Part shown: in pieces, positions 51,029 to 60,159 of the stretch
Position numbering within the stretch: position 1 is the first letter of the stretch
How the letters are laid out: each line of letters starts with the position of its first letter
Source of the DNA: Mesorhizobium sp. dw_380
GTDB lineage: Bacteria > Pseudomonadota > Alphaproteobacteria > Rhizobiales > Rhizobiaceae
Assembly: GCF_018588885.1 (NCBI RefSeq)
Contig: NZ_JAFFIW010000019.1
Location: 57,975-121,974, forward strand
DNA length: 64,000 nucleotides
Direction of reading: 5' to 3'
Notes under the pieces: model-generated
The model's database searches: none
Seen by the model: the letters and a program-made list of their open reading frames with translations, nothing else
What the model was told of the DNA's origin: nothing
Program-made: the position numbers and the translations under genes

Positions 51029-51247
51029 ATGTTGTCGAACCGTGAGACTGCAAGGTCCCATGCTTTGGGGATGCGCGTGGCGGAACTCAAGACCAGGATG
51101 CAGGAGGCCCGGATCACCGAGGGCGAAATCAAGACCTTCCAAAAGGTTGCGGCCATGATGGAGGACGACCAGGGCCGAATTGACGGCGACGATTTGATCG
51201 CCGCGTCCTTCGTCACCGACACGCTGCTCGACAAGGAAACGCCCTGA
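51029..51247 (+). CDS. Small hypothetical protein
   Basis: 72-aa cytoplasmic, mostly helical and charged protein (RVAELKTRMQEARITEGEIKTFQKVAAMMEDD, about 16-47). No domain is recognised. AGGATAGCG before the ATG is a weak RBS. It lies 5 bases before the next gene, which suggests co-expression. No promoter of its own is seen, so it may depend on read-through from the DUF1236 transcript. Confidence 0.6.
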   Translation: MLSNRETARSHALGMRVAELKTRMQEARITEGEIKTFQKVAAMMEDDQGRIDGDDLIAASFVTDTLLDKETP

Positions 51248-51252
51248 GGACC

Positions 51253-51693
51253 ATGCCGACAATCAGCAGGCTTTTTGATTCCCATGCCGAAGCGGCCCGG
51301 GTTGCCGGAGACCTGGTGGCGGCTGGTGTTCCTCGCGTACAGATTTCCGTTATCGGGCCCTACCGGGACGAAGCCGGAGTTCTGAGGTCTCCGAGTGTCA
51401 TACTTGGCGCCGTGGCCGGCGTGTTGGCCTGCCTGGGCGTCATGGCCGCTTACGGCGTCGATTCTCTCCCAGCCGGACTGTCGGCGACAATCCTGATTGG
51501 GGCAGTCTGTGGCGGCGGGGCCGGCGGGCTGCTCGGCGCATTGCTCAAGGCTGGCCTAAAGCCGGATGATCGGAGCGTTGCCGGGGGGATCGTTCTGGTG
51601 ACGGCGCATGTCGATGAAAATGAAACCGGCATCGCCCAGGCAGTGCTCGGCGGTTGCGCTCCCATGGCTGGATCCGTCGCCGAAGCGGCGTGA
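51253..51693 (+). CDS. Membrane protein with stress-protein (YflT-like) N-terminal fold
   Basis: 146-aa protein. The N-terminal 35 residues (SRLFDSHAEAARVAGDLVAAGVPRVQISVIGP) resemble the ferredoxin-like start of general-stress protein 17M/YflT domains. Two Gly/Ala-rich transmembrane helices follow (about 48-66 and 76-98), then a short VTAHVDEN strand repeating the fold. It is similar to small stress-induced membrane proteins of rhizobia. The function is unknown. Confidence 0.7.
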   Translation: MPTISRLFDSHAEAARVAGDLVAAGVPRVQISVIGPYRDEAGVLRSPSVILGAVAGVLACLGVMAAYGVDSLPAGLSATILIGAVCGGGAGGLLGALLKAGLKPDDRSVAGGIVLVTAHVDENETGIAQAVLGGCAPMAGSVAEAA

Positions 51694-51802
51694 ACCCGGA
51701 CTGTCATGTGCTCGACAGCAGATGGACTTTGACGAAATGGGCATCGACCCTAAGTAGTCGATGGACATGAGGGGCCGGCAAACCGGCGCGCCGGATGCGG
51801 AC

Positions 51803-52147
51803 ATGAATTTGATTTCAACGACAGCGCCGGCACCGGTTCTTTTGGTCACACTGCTGCTCGTTACCGGCTGCTCATCAATCGGCTGGGCGGTCGACCCGGC
51901 GAAATACGACACAATGAGCTGCACTGAGCTCAACAGCGCACTTGGCGAAAACGCCAGGGAAATCTCGCAAATCGCGATCACGCGCGGCAAGGTCGCCAAC
52001 ACCAGTGTTCCACGCTGGCTGCTTGGTGGCTCGCGCGTGAAGACCGCGGTGGCCAACCGCGAAACAGCCAGAATCGACCGGCTGAAGCAGCAACATGATG
52101 CTATTGTTGCGGTGCGCGCACGCAGGTGCCCGAGATCAGCAGGCTGA
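51803..52147 (+). CDS. Small putative lipoprotein
   Basis: 114-aa protein from ATG 51803 with a hydrophobic signal and lipobox LVTGC (Cys at about 23). A helical mature part of about 90 residues follows, with paired Cys (MSCTELN and the C-terminal RRCP) and charged ARIDRLKQQHDAIV. It resembles the many small helical outer-membrane lipoproteins of rhizobia. No known domain is recognised. The longer frame from 51761 adds 14 residues ahead of the signal. Confidence 0.65.
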   Translation: MNLISTTAPAPVLLVTLLLVTGCSSIGWAVDPAKYDTMSCTELNSALGENAREISQIAITRGKVANTSVPRWLLGGSRVKTAVANRETARIDRLKQQHDAIVAVRARRCPRSAG

Positions 52148-52187
52148 CCGAACAGGCGCCGCCATTGCCTTCACCTGACGCGATGTC

Positions 52188-53822
52188 TCAGGCGCTCAAC
52201 CGGAAGCGCGTGACGTCGATCGCCGCGTTCATCAGTGTCTGTGTGTAGGGCGCCTGCGGATTGCTGAAGATGGCCTCGGTCGGCCCCTCCTCGACGATCT
52301 TGCCTTGCTTCATGACGATGATGTAGTCGGCCATGGCGCGCACCACGGCGAGGTCGTGGCTGATGAACAGGTAGGACAGTTCGTGATCCGCCTGCAGCTT
52401 GCGCAGCAGTTCGACGATCTGCTTCTGCACCGAGCGGTCGAGGGCCGAGGTCGGCTCGTCCAGCACGACCATTTTGGGCTTCAGGATCATAGCGCGGGCA
52501 ATGGCGATGCGCTGCCGTTGTCCGCCCGAGAATTCGTGCGGGTAACGGTTGCGGGCGTTGGGGTCGAGGCCGACTTCTCGCAAGGCCTCGACCGCGCGCT
52601 GGTCGCGCTGCTTGCCCGAAAGGTTCGGCTCATGCACCAGCAGCCCTTCGGTGATGACCTGGCCGACGGTCATGCGAGGCGACAGCGAGCCGAACGGATC
52701 CTGGAAGACGAGTTGCATCTGGCGCCGCAACGGCCGCATCGCCTGCCGGTCGGCGGTGGAAATGTCGCGATCGCCGAAACGGATGAACCCATCGCTCGGC
52801 AGCAGCCGCAGCAAAGCGCGGCCGAGCGTCGATTTGCCCGAGCCGGATTCGCCGACGATGCCGATGGTCTGGTTGCGCTGCAGCCGGATCGAAATGTGAT
52901 CGACGGCACGCAGCATCAGCGGTTCGCCGGCGAGGAAGCCGCCGCCGATCCTGAATGTGACTTCGACATTCCTGCCTTCGAGCACCACGGGCGCATTGGC
53001 GGGCGGAGGCGCCTTGGTTCCGGTCGGCTCGGCCGCCAGCAGCATCTTGGTATAGGCGTGCTGCGGGTTGACGAAGATTGCTTCCGCCTCGCCTTCCTCG
53101 ACGACCTCGCCCTGGCGCATGACATAGACCCGGTCAGCGAAGCGCCGGACGATGCCGAGATCGTGGGTGATGAAGACGATGGCCATGCCGAGCTTGCGCT
53201 GCAATTCGGCGAGAAGCATCAGGATTTGCGCCTGGATGGTCACATCGAGCGCCGTCGTCGGCTCGTCGGCGATCAGGATATCGGGGTCGTTGGCGAGCGC
53301 CATGGCGATCATCACGCGCTGGCGCTGACCGCCGGACATTTCGTGCGGATAGGATTTCATCCGCCGCTCGGGATCGGGAATATGCACCAGGCGCAGCAGC
53401 TTGAGCGCCTCTTCATGCGCGTCGGCACCACCTAGGCCGCGATGCCGGCGGATTGGCTCTATCAGCTGGTTGCCGATCGAATAGAGCGGATCGAGCGAGG
53501 TCATCGGCTCCTGGAAGATCATGCTGATCTTGGCGCCGCGGACCTTGTTCAGATCGGATTTGCTCAACGTCAGCAGGTTGCGGCCGCGATAGTCGACACT
53601 GCCTGACGCTTCGCCATTGGAGGCCAGCAGGCTCATCGCCGCCATCATGGTCTGGCTCTTGCCGGAGCCGGATTCGCCGACCACGGCAACGGTCTCGCCC
53701 GCGTTGACATGGATGTTGACGCCCTTCACCGCTTCGACGGCGCCGTCGAGCGTGCGGAAGCGGACGCGCAGGTCCTTGACGCTGAGGATGGTTTCGGCAG
53801 CAGCCATGTCAACGATCCCCAT
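52188..53822 (-). CDS. Oligopeptide ABC transporter, fused two-domain ATPase (OppD-OppF)
   Basis: 544-aa protein joining two peptide-transport ATPases. The first domain has Walker A GESGSGKS (49-56), LSGGQRQR-type signature and ILIADEPTTALD; the second has its own GESGSGKST near 320-330, FSGGQRQR and VVLDEPTSALD. Each carries the oligo_HPY-type region after Walker B. This is the YejF-like fused form of OppD and OppF. Start 53822 is 2 bases past the oppC stop; ATG 53807 is an alternative. Confidence 0.92.
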   Translation of the reverse strand: MGIVDMAAAETILSVKDLRVRFRTLDGAVEAVKGVNIHVNAGETVAVVGESGSGKSQTMMAAMSLLASNGEASGSVDYRGRNLLTLSKSDLNKVRGAKISMIFQEPMTSLDPLYSIGNQLIEPIRRHRGLGGADAHEEALKLLRLVHIPDPERRMKSYPHEMSGGQRQRVMIAMALANDPDILIADEPTTALDVTIQAQILMLLAELQRKLGMAIVFITHDLGIVRRFADRVYVMRQGEVVEEGEAEAIFVNPQHAYTKMLLAAEPTGTKAPPPANAPVVLEGRNVEVTFRIGGGFLAGEPLMLRAVDHISIRLQRNQTIGIVGESGSGKSTLGRALLRLLPSDGFIRFGDRDISTADRQAMRPLRRQMQLVFQDPFGSLSPRMTVGQVITEGLLVHEPNLSGKQRDQRAVEALREVGLDPNARNRYPHEFSGGQRQRIAIARAMILKPKMVVLDEPTSALDRSVQKQIVELLRKLQADHELSYLFISHDLAVVRAMADYIIVMKQGKIVEEGPTEAIFSNPQAPYTQTLMNAAIDVTRFRLSA

Positions 53823-53824
53823 CG

Positions 53825-54946
53825 TTATCGATCTCTCGGATCGAGCGCGTCGCGCAGGCCGTCGCCGACGAAATTCAAGGCGAACAGCGTCGAGACGAGG
53901 AAGAAAGCGGGAAACAAGAGCAACCAGTTGGCGGTGCCGATGTTCTTGGCGCCGACCGAGATCAGCACGCCCCAGCTGGTCATCGGTTCCTGCACGCCGA
54001 GGCCAAGGAACGACAGGAAGCTCTCCAGGATGATGACCTGCGGCACCAGCAGCGTCATGTAGATCACCACCGGGCCAAGCAGGTTGGGAATGACATGGCG
54101 CAACAGGATGCCGCGCTGGCCGACGCCCATGGCTTCCGCCGCCTGGACATATTCCTGGCGTCGGATCGACAGGGCCTGGCCACGCACGATGCGCGCCATG
54201 TCGAGCCACAGCACCGCACCAACCGCCAGGAACATCAGCACGAAGTTGCGGCCGAAGAACACCACCAGCATGATGACGAAGAAGATGAACGGCAAGGAAT
54301 AGAGCACGTCGACGATGCGCATCATCACCTCGTCGATCTTGCCGCCGGAAAAACCCGCGGCGGCGCCGTAGATCACCCCAATCACCACCGCCACGACGCC
54401 GGCGAGCAGGCCGATGGCAAGCGAGATGCGCCCGGCCATCAGCGTGCGCGAGAGCAGATCGCGGCCGGTGTTGTCGGTGCCGAACAGGAAATATTGCTGC
54501 TTGACCGACGTGCTCATCGTCACTTCGAGCCCGTCGGGCGACTTGCTCTCGATCTTGGTGCCGTCAAAGGCATCGGAACGGTCGAGGTAACGGATGTTGC
54601 GATCGTCGATCGGCTTGGTGGAGGTGACGGTGACCGTAACGCGCTCGCCGTCCTGCTTCCATTCCTTGATCTCGACCCGCATGCGCTTGATCGCGTCATT
54701 GAGCGCCGACTCGATCATGTCGGCCTTTGGGTAGGCCGTAAGGCTTGGCGGCGTGCGCACATAGTCGGCATAGATGGTCGTGTACTGATGCGGCACGAAC
54801 GAGGGCCCGAACACACTGATGACAGCGATAAAGGCCAGGTAGTAAAGGCTGAACATGGCGGCGCGGTTGGCCTTGAGGCGCGCCCAGGCATCGCCCCAGA
54901 GCGAGCGGCCGACGATGGCGGGAGCCGTGGCTGCGATGTCAGTCAT
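53825..54946 (-). CDS. oppC: Oligopeptide ABC transporter permease (OppC-type)
   Basis: 373-aa inner-membrane permease, longer than most OppC because of a periplasmic insert of about 100 residues between the first helix and the core (about 50-150). The core has six helices and the EAMGVGQRGILLRHVIPNLLGPV coupling loop (EAA motif). It overlaps the oppB stop by 8 bases. Confidence 0.92.
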   Translation of the reverse strand: MTDIAATAPAIVGRSLWGDAWARLKANRAAMFSLYYLAFIAVISVFGPSFVPHQYTTIYADYVRTPPSLTAYPKADMIESALNDAIKRMRVEIKEWKQDGERVTVTVTSTKPIDDRNIRYLDRSDAFDGTKIESKSPDGLEVTMSTSVKQQYFLFGTDNTGRDLLSRTLMAGRISLAIGLLAGVVAVVIGVIYGAAAGFSGGKIDEVMMRIVDVLYSLPFIFFVIMLVVFFGRNFVLMFLAVGAVLWLDMARIVRGQALSIRRQEYVQAAEAMGVGQRGILLRHVIPNLLGPVVIYMTLLVPQVIILESFLSFLGLGVQEPMTSWGVLISVGAKNIGTANWLLLFPAFFLVSTLFALNFVGDGLRDALDPRDR

Positions 54947-55862
54947 AGCGCACCCTCGGGTCGACCACCGCGTACATGACGTCGACGATCAGGTTGAAGA
55001 CGATGGTGAAGATTGCGATCACCACCACCGTTCCCATCACCAGCGTGTAGTCGCGGTTCAGCGCAGCATCGACGAAATAACGGCCGACGCCCGGAATGGA
55101 GAAAATCGTCTCGACGATGACAGAGCCGGTCAGCAGTGCCGCCGCCGCCGGGCCGGTGAACGAGACGATCGGCAAGATGGCACCGCGCAGCGCGTGCTTG
55201 ACCACCACGGACCAGTCGGAGAGACCGAGCGCGCGCGCCGTTCGGATATGATGGGACCGCAGCGATTCGATCATCGAGCCGCGCATCAGGCGGGCGACGA
55301 TGGCGATCTGCGGCAGGGCAAGCGTCAGCACAGGGCCGACCTTGTTGAGGAACGCGCCGTCGCCCCAGCCGCCGACAGGCAAAAGCTTCCAGGTCAGCCC
55401 GAAGAGGAGCTGGATCACCGGCGCGATGACGAAGGTCGGGATGGTGCTGCCGGCCGTCGCCAGCGCAATCACCGTATAGTCGCCAAGCTTGTTCTGATTG
55501 AGCGCCGCGATGGTGCCGAGCACGCTGCCCAGCAGCAGCGCCAGGATCAGCGCCGAGGCGCCGAGCTGGATGGATATGGGCAGGCCCTTGGCAAACAGTT
55601 CGGTGACGGTGAAATCCGGCATGTTGTAGCTCGGACCGAAATTGCCGCGCAGCAGATTGCCGAGATAGTGGACATATTGCAGCCAGAGCGGGTCGTTGAG
55701 GCCGAACTGGGCTTCAAGGTTGGCCTTGATCTCGGGGCTCAGACCCCGCTCCTGGTTGAAGGGGCCGCCTGGCGCGACGCGCATCAGGAAGAACGCCATC
55801 GTCACGATGACGAACAGCGTCGGGATGGCGGTCAAAAGCCGCCGGAATACGTATCGCAGCAT
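54939..55862 (-). CDS. oppB: Oligopeptide ABC transporter permease (OppB-type)
   Basis: 307-aa permease with the N-terminal family motif YVFRRLLTAIPTLFVIVTMAFFLMRVAPGGPF and six transmembrane helices. The EAA coupling region is RTARALGLSDWSVVVKHALRGAILPIV, and it ends in the typical DPRVRYD. It partners with OppC to form the channel. Confidence 0.94.
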   Translation of the reverse strand: MLRYVFRRLLTAIPTLFVIVTMAFFLMRVAPGGPFNQERGLSPEIKANLEAQFGLNDPLWLQYVHYLGNLLRGNFGPSYNMPDFTVTELFAKGLPISIQLGASALILALLLGSVLGTIAALNQNKLGDYTVIALATAGSTIPTFVIAPVIQLLFGLTWKLLPVGGWGDGAFLNKVGPVLTLALPQIAIVARLMRGSMIESLRSHHIRTARALGLSDWSVVVKHALRGAILPIVSFTGPAAAALLTGSVIVETIFSIPGVGRYFVDAALNRDYTLVMGTVVVIAIFTIVFNLIVDVMYAVVDPRVRYD

Positions 55863-55988
55863 CGGTGCCCCGCTTGATCCGGAGCGCGCCCGTCCCGTTG
55901 GACGATTGCGCTCCAGCCTTCAAATCTTCGCACCGGATTTTTCCGAAAACCGATTCCGCTTCCCGGGCCGATGCGATGGCAAACCAGC

Positions 55989-56017
55989 GCCGCCGCGCCT
56001 CGAAAGGGCGCGGCGGC
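55989..56017 (-). terminator. Stem-loop between oppA and oppB
   Basis: An 11-bp GC-rich perfect stem (GCCGCCGCGCC/GGCGCGGCGGC) with a 7-base loop lies 12 bases past the oppA stop. Like the hairpin at 1053-1093, it may set binding-protein excess over the membrane components. Confidence 0.6.
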
Positions 56018-56028
56018 TTGGCCAGGGA

Positions 56029-57621
56029 TCAGTCCTTGCTGACGAAACGGGATGGATGGACGTCCATCACATTGTCGACGAAGCCATGCAGCTTCGAGGA
56101 AACGATGTCGTGGTAGCTGTAGTAGAGAAGCGGGATCTGGCCGACATCGTCGACGAGAATGCGCTCGGCCTCGGAGAGTTCCTTCATGCGCTCCTCGGGT
56201 TTGCCGCCGGCCGCGGCTGCCTTGTCCATGGCCGCCTCATATGCCGGGCTGTTGTAGTTCGAATAGTTGTTGCCGCTCGCCTTGCGCGAGATGCCGAGGA
56301 AGGTTTCCGGATCCTTGTAGTCGGCGATCCAAGCGGCACGCGCCACGTCGTAGTCGCCCTTCTGCTCGAGGAAGGAATAGTGGGTCTTGGTGTCGGTGTT
56401 GAGCAGCGTGACGTCGACGCCGAGCGGCTTCAGCTGTTCCTGGATGGCGACCGCGGTGTTCTTGTGGTTCTCCGAGGTGTTGTAGCGGATTTCCATCTTC
56501 AGCGGATGTTCGGGCGTATAGCCGAGCTTCTCGAGGATTTTCTTGGCGGCATCCTCGCGGTCGATCTGCGGCATATCGGCGTATTTGGCCATTGCGGGCG
56601 TATAGCCCTCGATGCCGGGAGGCACCATCGAATAGCCGGGCAGCATCGAGTTCTGCCAGACCTTTTCGGCGATGAAGTCGCGGTCGATCGCCATCGAGAT
56701 GGCGTTACGCAGTTCAGGGTTGTTCCAAGGCGCCTTGTCGGTCTTGATCGCATAGTAATAGGTGCCGAGATACGGGCCGACATGGATCTGGTCGCCGAAC
56801 TTTGTCTTGAGATCGGCGAGCTGTTCGGTCGGCAGATCGTCATAGCTGTCGAGTTCGCCGGCCTCGAAGCGCTTCATGGCCGATGAGCGGTCTTCGGTCG
56901 GGATGTAGTTGACCACATCGAACTTGACGGTGGCGGCGTCCCAGAATTTCGGATTCTTGACCAGCTTCATGTGGTCGTTGGGAACCCATTCGGCCAGCGT
57001 ATAGGCGCCGTTCGAAACCAGTTTGCCGGGCTTGATCCAGTCGGCGCCGAGCTTTTCGATCGAGGCCTTGCTGACCGGATAGGTCGCCTGATGGGTCAGC
57101 ATCTCCAGGAAGTACGGCGTCGGCGCCTTCAGCGAAACTTCCAGGGTGTTGGCGTCGATTGCCTTGACGCCCATGTCCTCAGGCTTGCCCTTCTTGGTGT
57201 TGACATCCTCCGCACCCTTCACCGGGTACAGCATGGATGCATATTCGGCACCGGTCGCAGGGTCCTCCAGCCGGTGGAAGGCGTAGACGAAATCGTCCGC
57301 CGTCACCGGGCTGCCATCCGACCACATGCCGTCCTTGCGCAGCTTGAAGGTGTAGACGGTGCCGTCATCCGATACCGTCCAGCTTTCGGCGGCGCCCGGA
57401 ATGAGGTTCGCCTTCTGGTCCTGCATGACCAGTCCCTGGAACAGGTCACGCAGCACATTGGCTTCGTAGACCGTCGAGGTCTTGTGCGGGTCGACCGACT
57501 CCGATTCAGCGGCGGTCCCCCTGTTGTAGACGGTCTCAGCAAAGGCCGGCGCGTAGAATGCGCCGGCGGCTACCGCCATGGTGGTGGCGAATACCGTCGC
57601 CTTCAGCATGTTTTTCAGCAT
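56029..57621 (-). CDS. oppA: Oligopeptide ABC transporter substrate-binding protein
   Basis: 530-aa periplasmic binding protein (SBP_bac_5) with a signal peptide (1-28). The segments ESVDPHKTSTVYEANVLRDLFQGL, YTFKLRKDGMWSDGSPVTADDFVYAF and SNGAYTLAEWVPNDHMKLVKNP are typical of OppA/MppA. It is the first gene of the minus-strand opp operon. GGGAG lies 7 bases upstream of the ATG. Confidence 0.95.
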   Translation of the reverse strand: MLKNMLKATVFATTMAVAAGAFYAPAFAETVYNRGTAAESESVDPHKTSTVYEANVLRDLFQGLVMQDQKANLIPGAAESWTVSDDGTVYTFKLRKDGMWSDGSPVTADDFVYAFHRLEDPATGAEYASMLYPVKGAEDVNTKKGKPEDMGVKAIDANTLEVSLKAPTPYFLEMLTHQATYPVSKASIEKLGADWIKPGKLVSNGAYTLAEWVPNDHMKLVKNPKFWDAATVKFDVVNYIPTEDRSSAMKRFEAGELDSYDDLPTEQLADLKTKFGDQIHVGPYLGTYYYAIKTDKAPWNNPELRNAISMAIDRDFIAEKVWQNSMLPGYSMVPPGIEGYTPAMAKYADMPQIDREDAAKKILEKLGYTPEHPLKMEIRYNTSENHKNTAVAIQEQLKPLGVDVTLLNTDTKTHYSFLEQKGDYDVARAAWIADYKDPETFLGISRKASGNNYSNYNSPAYEAAMDKAAAAGGKPEERMKELSEAERILVDDVGQIPLLYYSYHDIVSSKLHGFVDNVMDVHPSRFVSKD

Positions 57622-57904
57622 GAAGTTCTCCCTGTCGGCGCTGCCGTGGACGCGCCTATACGTGTTGACGCCCCGGAACCGATGTCTGGCTCCTTTGAGC
57701 GCGCCGCCGGTTCCCTCCGGCAGCTGGTGGCAGGAGACTAGACAGGAGGTAAGCTCTTTTCAACCGAGTACTGATTGACCCTAAGTCAATCCTTAAAATG
57801 GACGAAGCAACGGCTAAATTAGAGCGGCTTTTTCAATCGCACGCATCCTCCGGTTGCACCCGGAGTTTTCGCTTTCTGCATGCGAACTTTGGCATGTTGG
57901 CGCC

Positions 57905-58351
57905 ATGGTTCAGAACCTCATTTCCTGGGTCCGAAGGCGCGCGTTCCGAACAGACAATTCGGGAACCTCAGCGGTCGAATTCGCCCTGCTGTCGCCGCTT
58001 TTCATTCTCCTTCTGCTCGGGATGGTTGCGTATGGCATCTATTTTGGCGCCGCCAGCTCGGTCCAGCAGATCGCAGCGGATGCTGCACGGACGGCCATTG
58101 CCGGGCTGAACCAGACCGAGCGGCAGACGCTCGTGGCCTCCTTCCTCGCCAACAACGCCGGCGGCTACCCCTTCGTGGACGCCAGCAAACTCACCTATCA
58201 GGCCAACGACAGCGTCGCCGACGGAAGCCAGTTCGTGGTGTCCATCTCTTACGATGCACGCAACCTGCCGATCTGGAATCTTTTCCCGGGCATAGCCATG
58301 CCAGGGACCACCATCAAGCGTCAGTCAACGATCAGGGTCGGGGGTATCTGA
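57905..58351 (+). CDS. TadE-like pilus assembly pseudopilin
   Basis: 148-aa protein with a short basic start and the TadE signature SGTSAVEFALLSPLFILLLLGMV (about 18-40), including Glu five residues into the hydrophobic helix as in Flp-type pseudopilins. The remainder is periplasmic. ATG 57905 is used; the frame extends upstream without a helix. It abuts the TadG-like gene, whose start directly follows its stop. Confidence 0.88.
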   Translation: MVQNLISWVRRRAFRTDNSGTSAVEFALLSPLFILLLLGMVAYGIYFGAASSVQQIAADAARTAIAGLNQTERQTLVASFLANNAGGYPFVDASKLTYQANDSVADGSQFVVSISYDARNLPIWNLFPGIAMPGTTIKRQSTIRVGGI

Positions 58352-60121
58352 ATGCTGCAGCGTGCGGGCAAGGGCATCGGCCGGCTTGCACGGTCGATGG
58401 CGGGAGACAGGAAGGCGAACTTCGCCGTCATGACAGCACTGAGCGCGCCGGTTGCATTGGCCCTGGCCGCGGTGGCCATCGATGAGGCCTCCATCTACAG
58501 CGAACGCCGGGAAGCCCAGGCGATGGTCGATCTGGCGGCGATCACCGCCGCCTCCAATATCAACAATGTCAACACGGCGGTCGTCACCGCGCTGACCGAC
58601 AACGGCATGCCGGGCGTCGTGGTTCAAGGCTCGGGCCAGACCATCGCCGCGACCGCCGGGAAGACGGTGGTGACGGTCACGCAAGGCCGATATGCCTCGG
58701 CGACCGCCGCTGTCAGCCAGCGCTTCCAGGCGGGCGTGACCCCCTACAACGCGGTGCGCGTCACGCTCAAGAAAATCCCCGCCCGCTATTTCGCGAGTTC
58801 GCTTATCCCCACTCCAGTCATCGGCACCGAAGCCACGGCCAGCATGACGCCGCAGGCGACATTCTCGGTCGGGTCGAGACTGCTCAGCGTCAATGGCGGC
58901 ATCCTTAACGCTCTGCTGAGCGGACTTCTCGGCGGCAACATCTCGCTCAGCGTCATGGACTACAATGGGCTGATCTCGGCCGATGTCAGCGTGCTTTCCT
59001 TCATCAGTGCGCTCGCCACACAGCTGAACGTGACGGCCGGCACCTATTCGGACGTGCTGGCCTCGAAGGCGACTGTCGGCCAGATTGCCACCGCCATGGC
59101 CAATGTTCCCGGCCTCGGCAACACGGCCAAGGTCGCCCTGCAGACCATCGCGTCCAAGTCGACAAGCACGGTCAAGATCCCGCTCAGCAGTCTCGTCGAC
59201 CTTGGATCCGTCGGCAGCCTCGGGCTCGGGCAACAGTCAACCGGGCTTGGCGTCGACGCAAGCGCCATGGGAATGCTGACCGCCGCCGCCGTGCTCGCGA
59301 ACGGCACCAACCAAGCCGCCGTCGATCTCGGCGCCACCATCCCGGGGCTGTTGTCCACCAAGCTCAATATTGCCATTGGGGAACCGGCGCAATCCTCGCC
59401 ATGGCTGGCGGTCGACGGCATAGGGACGGTGGTGCGCACCGCGCAGACGCGCATCAAATTGACAGCCTCGGTCGGTGTCGGCACGCCCGGCCTCAGCGGC
59501 GGCGTCAGCCTGCTGGCCGTCAACCTGCCGCTCAATGTGGAAGTCGCCTATGCCGAAGCCAAGCTGACGGACATCACCTGTCCGACAGGGCCGTCCAGCA
59601 TCAGCGTTTCCATCGCCGCCCACCCTGGTATTGCCCAGCTGAATCTGGCCAACAGCAACAATCCCTCCGGCTTTGCCGATTTCAGCCAGCCGCAGACCTT
59701 CACCGACGCCGAGATCGCGGATGTGAGCCTCAAGCTCCTGCTGATCAACATCCCGTTGATCCAGGTGATGGGTTCGGCCGCGACCGCGATCACCAACAAC
59801 AGCCCTCAGACCCTGACCTTCAATGCGACCGACATCGCCAACAAGACGGTCAAGACTGTTTCGACGCGAAACATCTCGCAGTCGCTCACCACGTCGCTGG
59901 TCAACAACCTGTCGCTTTCCGTCAATGTGCTTGGCCTCGGGATCGATCTGACCGCGCTGCTCGGAACGGTAAAACCCGCGGTGGTAGCGCTGCTTAACAC
60001 CGTGACTGCGCCCGTCGACGACTTGCTCTACAATGTGCTGTCCGCGTTGGGTGTCGGTGTCGGCCAGGCCGACGTGCGTGTGACCGGAGCGACCTGCGGA
60101 CGGGCGGTGCTCGTTCAATAG
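58352..60121 (+). CDS. TadG-like secreted/pilus-associated protein
   Basis: 589-aa protein with an N-terminal TadG helix (NFAVMTALSAPVALALAAVAIDEASIYSERREAQAMVDLAAITAA, about 23-67) and a long Ser/Thr/Ala/Val-rich periplasmic region of beta-strand character. No von Willebrand MIDAS motif (DxSxS) was found. Three Cys in the C-terminal region may pair. The other tad/cpa genes are absent from the window, so whether it builds a pilus or works separately is open. Confidence 0.83.
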   Translation: MLQRAGKGIGRLARSMAGDRKANFAVMTALSAPVALALAAVAIDEASIYSERREAQAMVDLAAITAASNINNVNTAVVTALTDNGMPGVVVQGSGQTIAATAGKTVVTVTQGRYASATAAVSQRFQAGVTPYNAVRVTLKKIPARYFASSLIPTPVIGTEATASMTPQATFSVGSRLLSVNGGILNALLSGLLGGNISLSVMDYNGLISADVSVLSFISALATQLNVTAGTYSDVLASKATVGQIATAMANVPGLGNTAKVALQTIASKSTSTVKIPLSSLVDLGSVGSLGLGQQSTGLGVDASAMGMLTAAAVLANGTNQAAVDLGATIPGLLSTKLNIAIGEPAQSSPWLAVDGIGTVVRTAQTRIKLTASVGVGTPGLSGGVSLLAVNLPLNVEVAYAEAKLTDITCPTGPSSISVSIAAHPGIAQLNLANSNNPSGFADFSQPQTFTDAEIADVSLKLLLINIPLIQVMGSAATAITNNSPQTLTFNATDIANKTVKTVSTRNISQSLTTSLVNNLSLSVNVLGLGIDLTALLGTVKPAVVALLNTVTAPVDDLLYNVLSALGVGVGQADVRVTGATCGRAVLVQ

Positions 60122-60159
60122 GGCATTTGTGGCCAAGCAGCTCGCTTGGCCGAAACGCA

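Noticed and set aside
52305..53435. 376-codon plus-strand frame
   Set aside because: Antisense to the fused ATPase gene, with both Walker motif sets on the minus strand.
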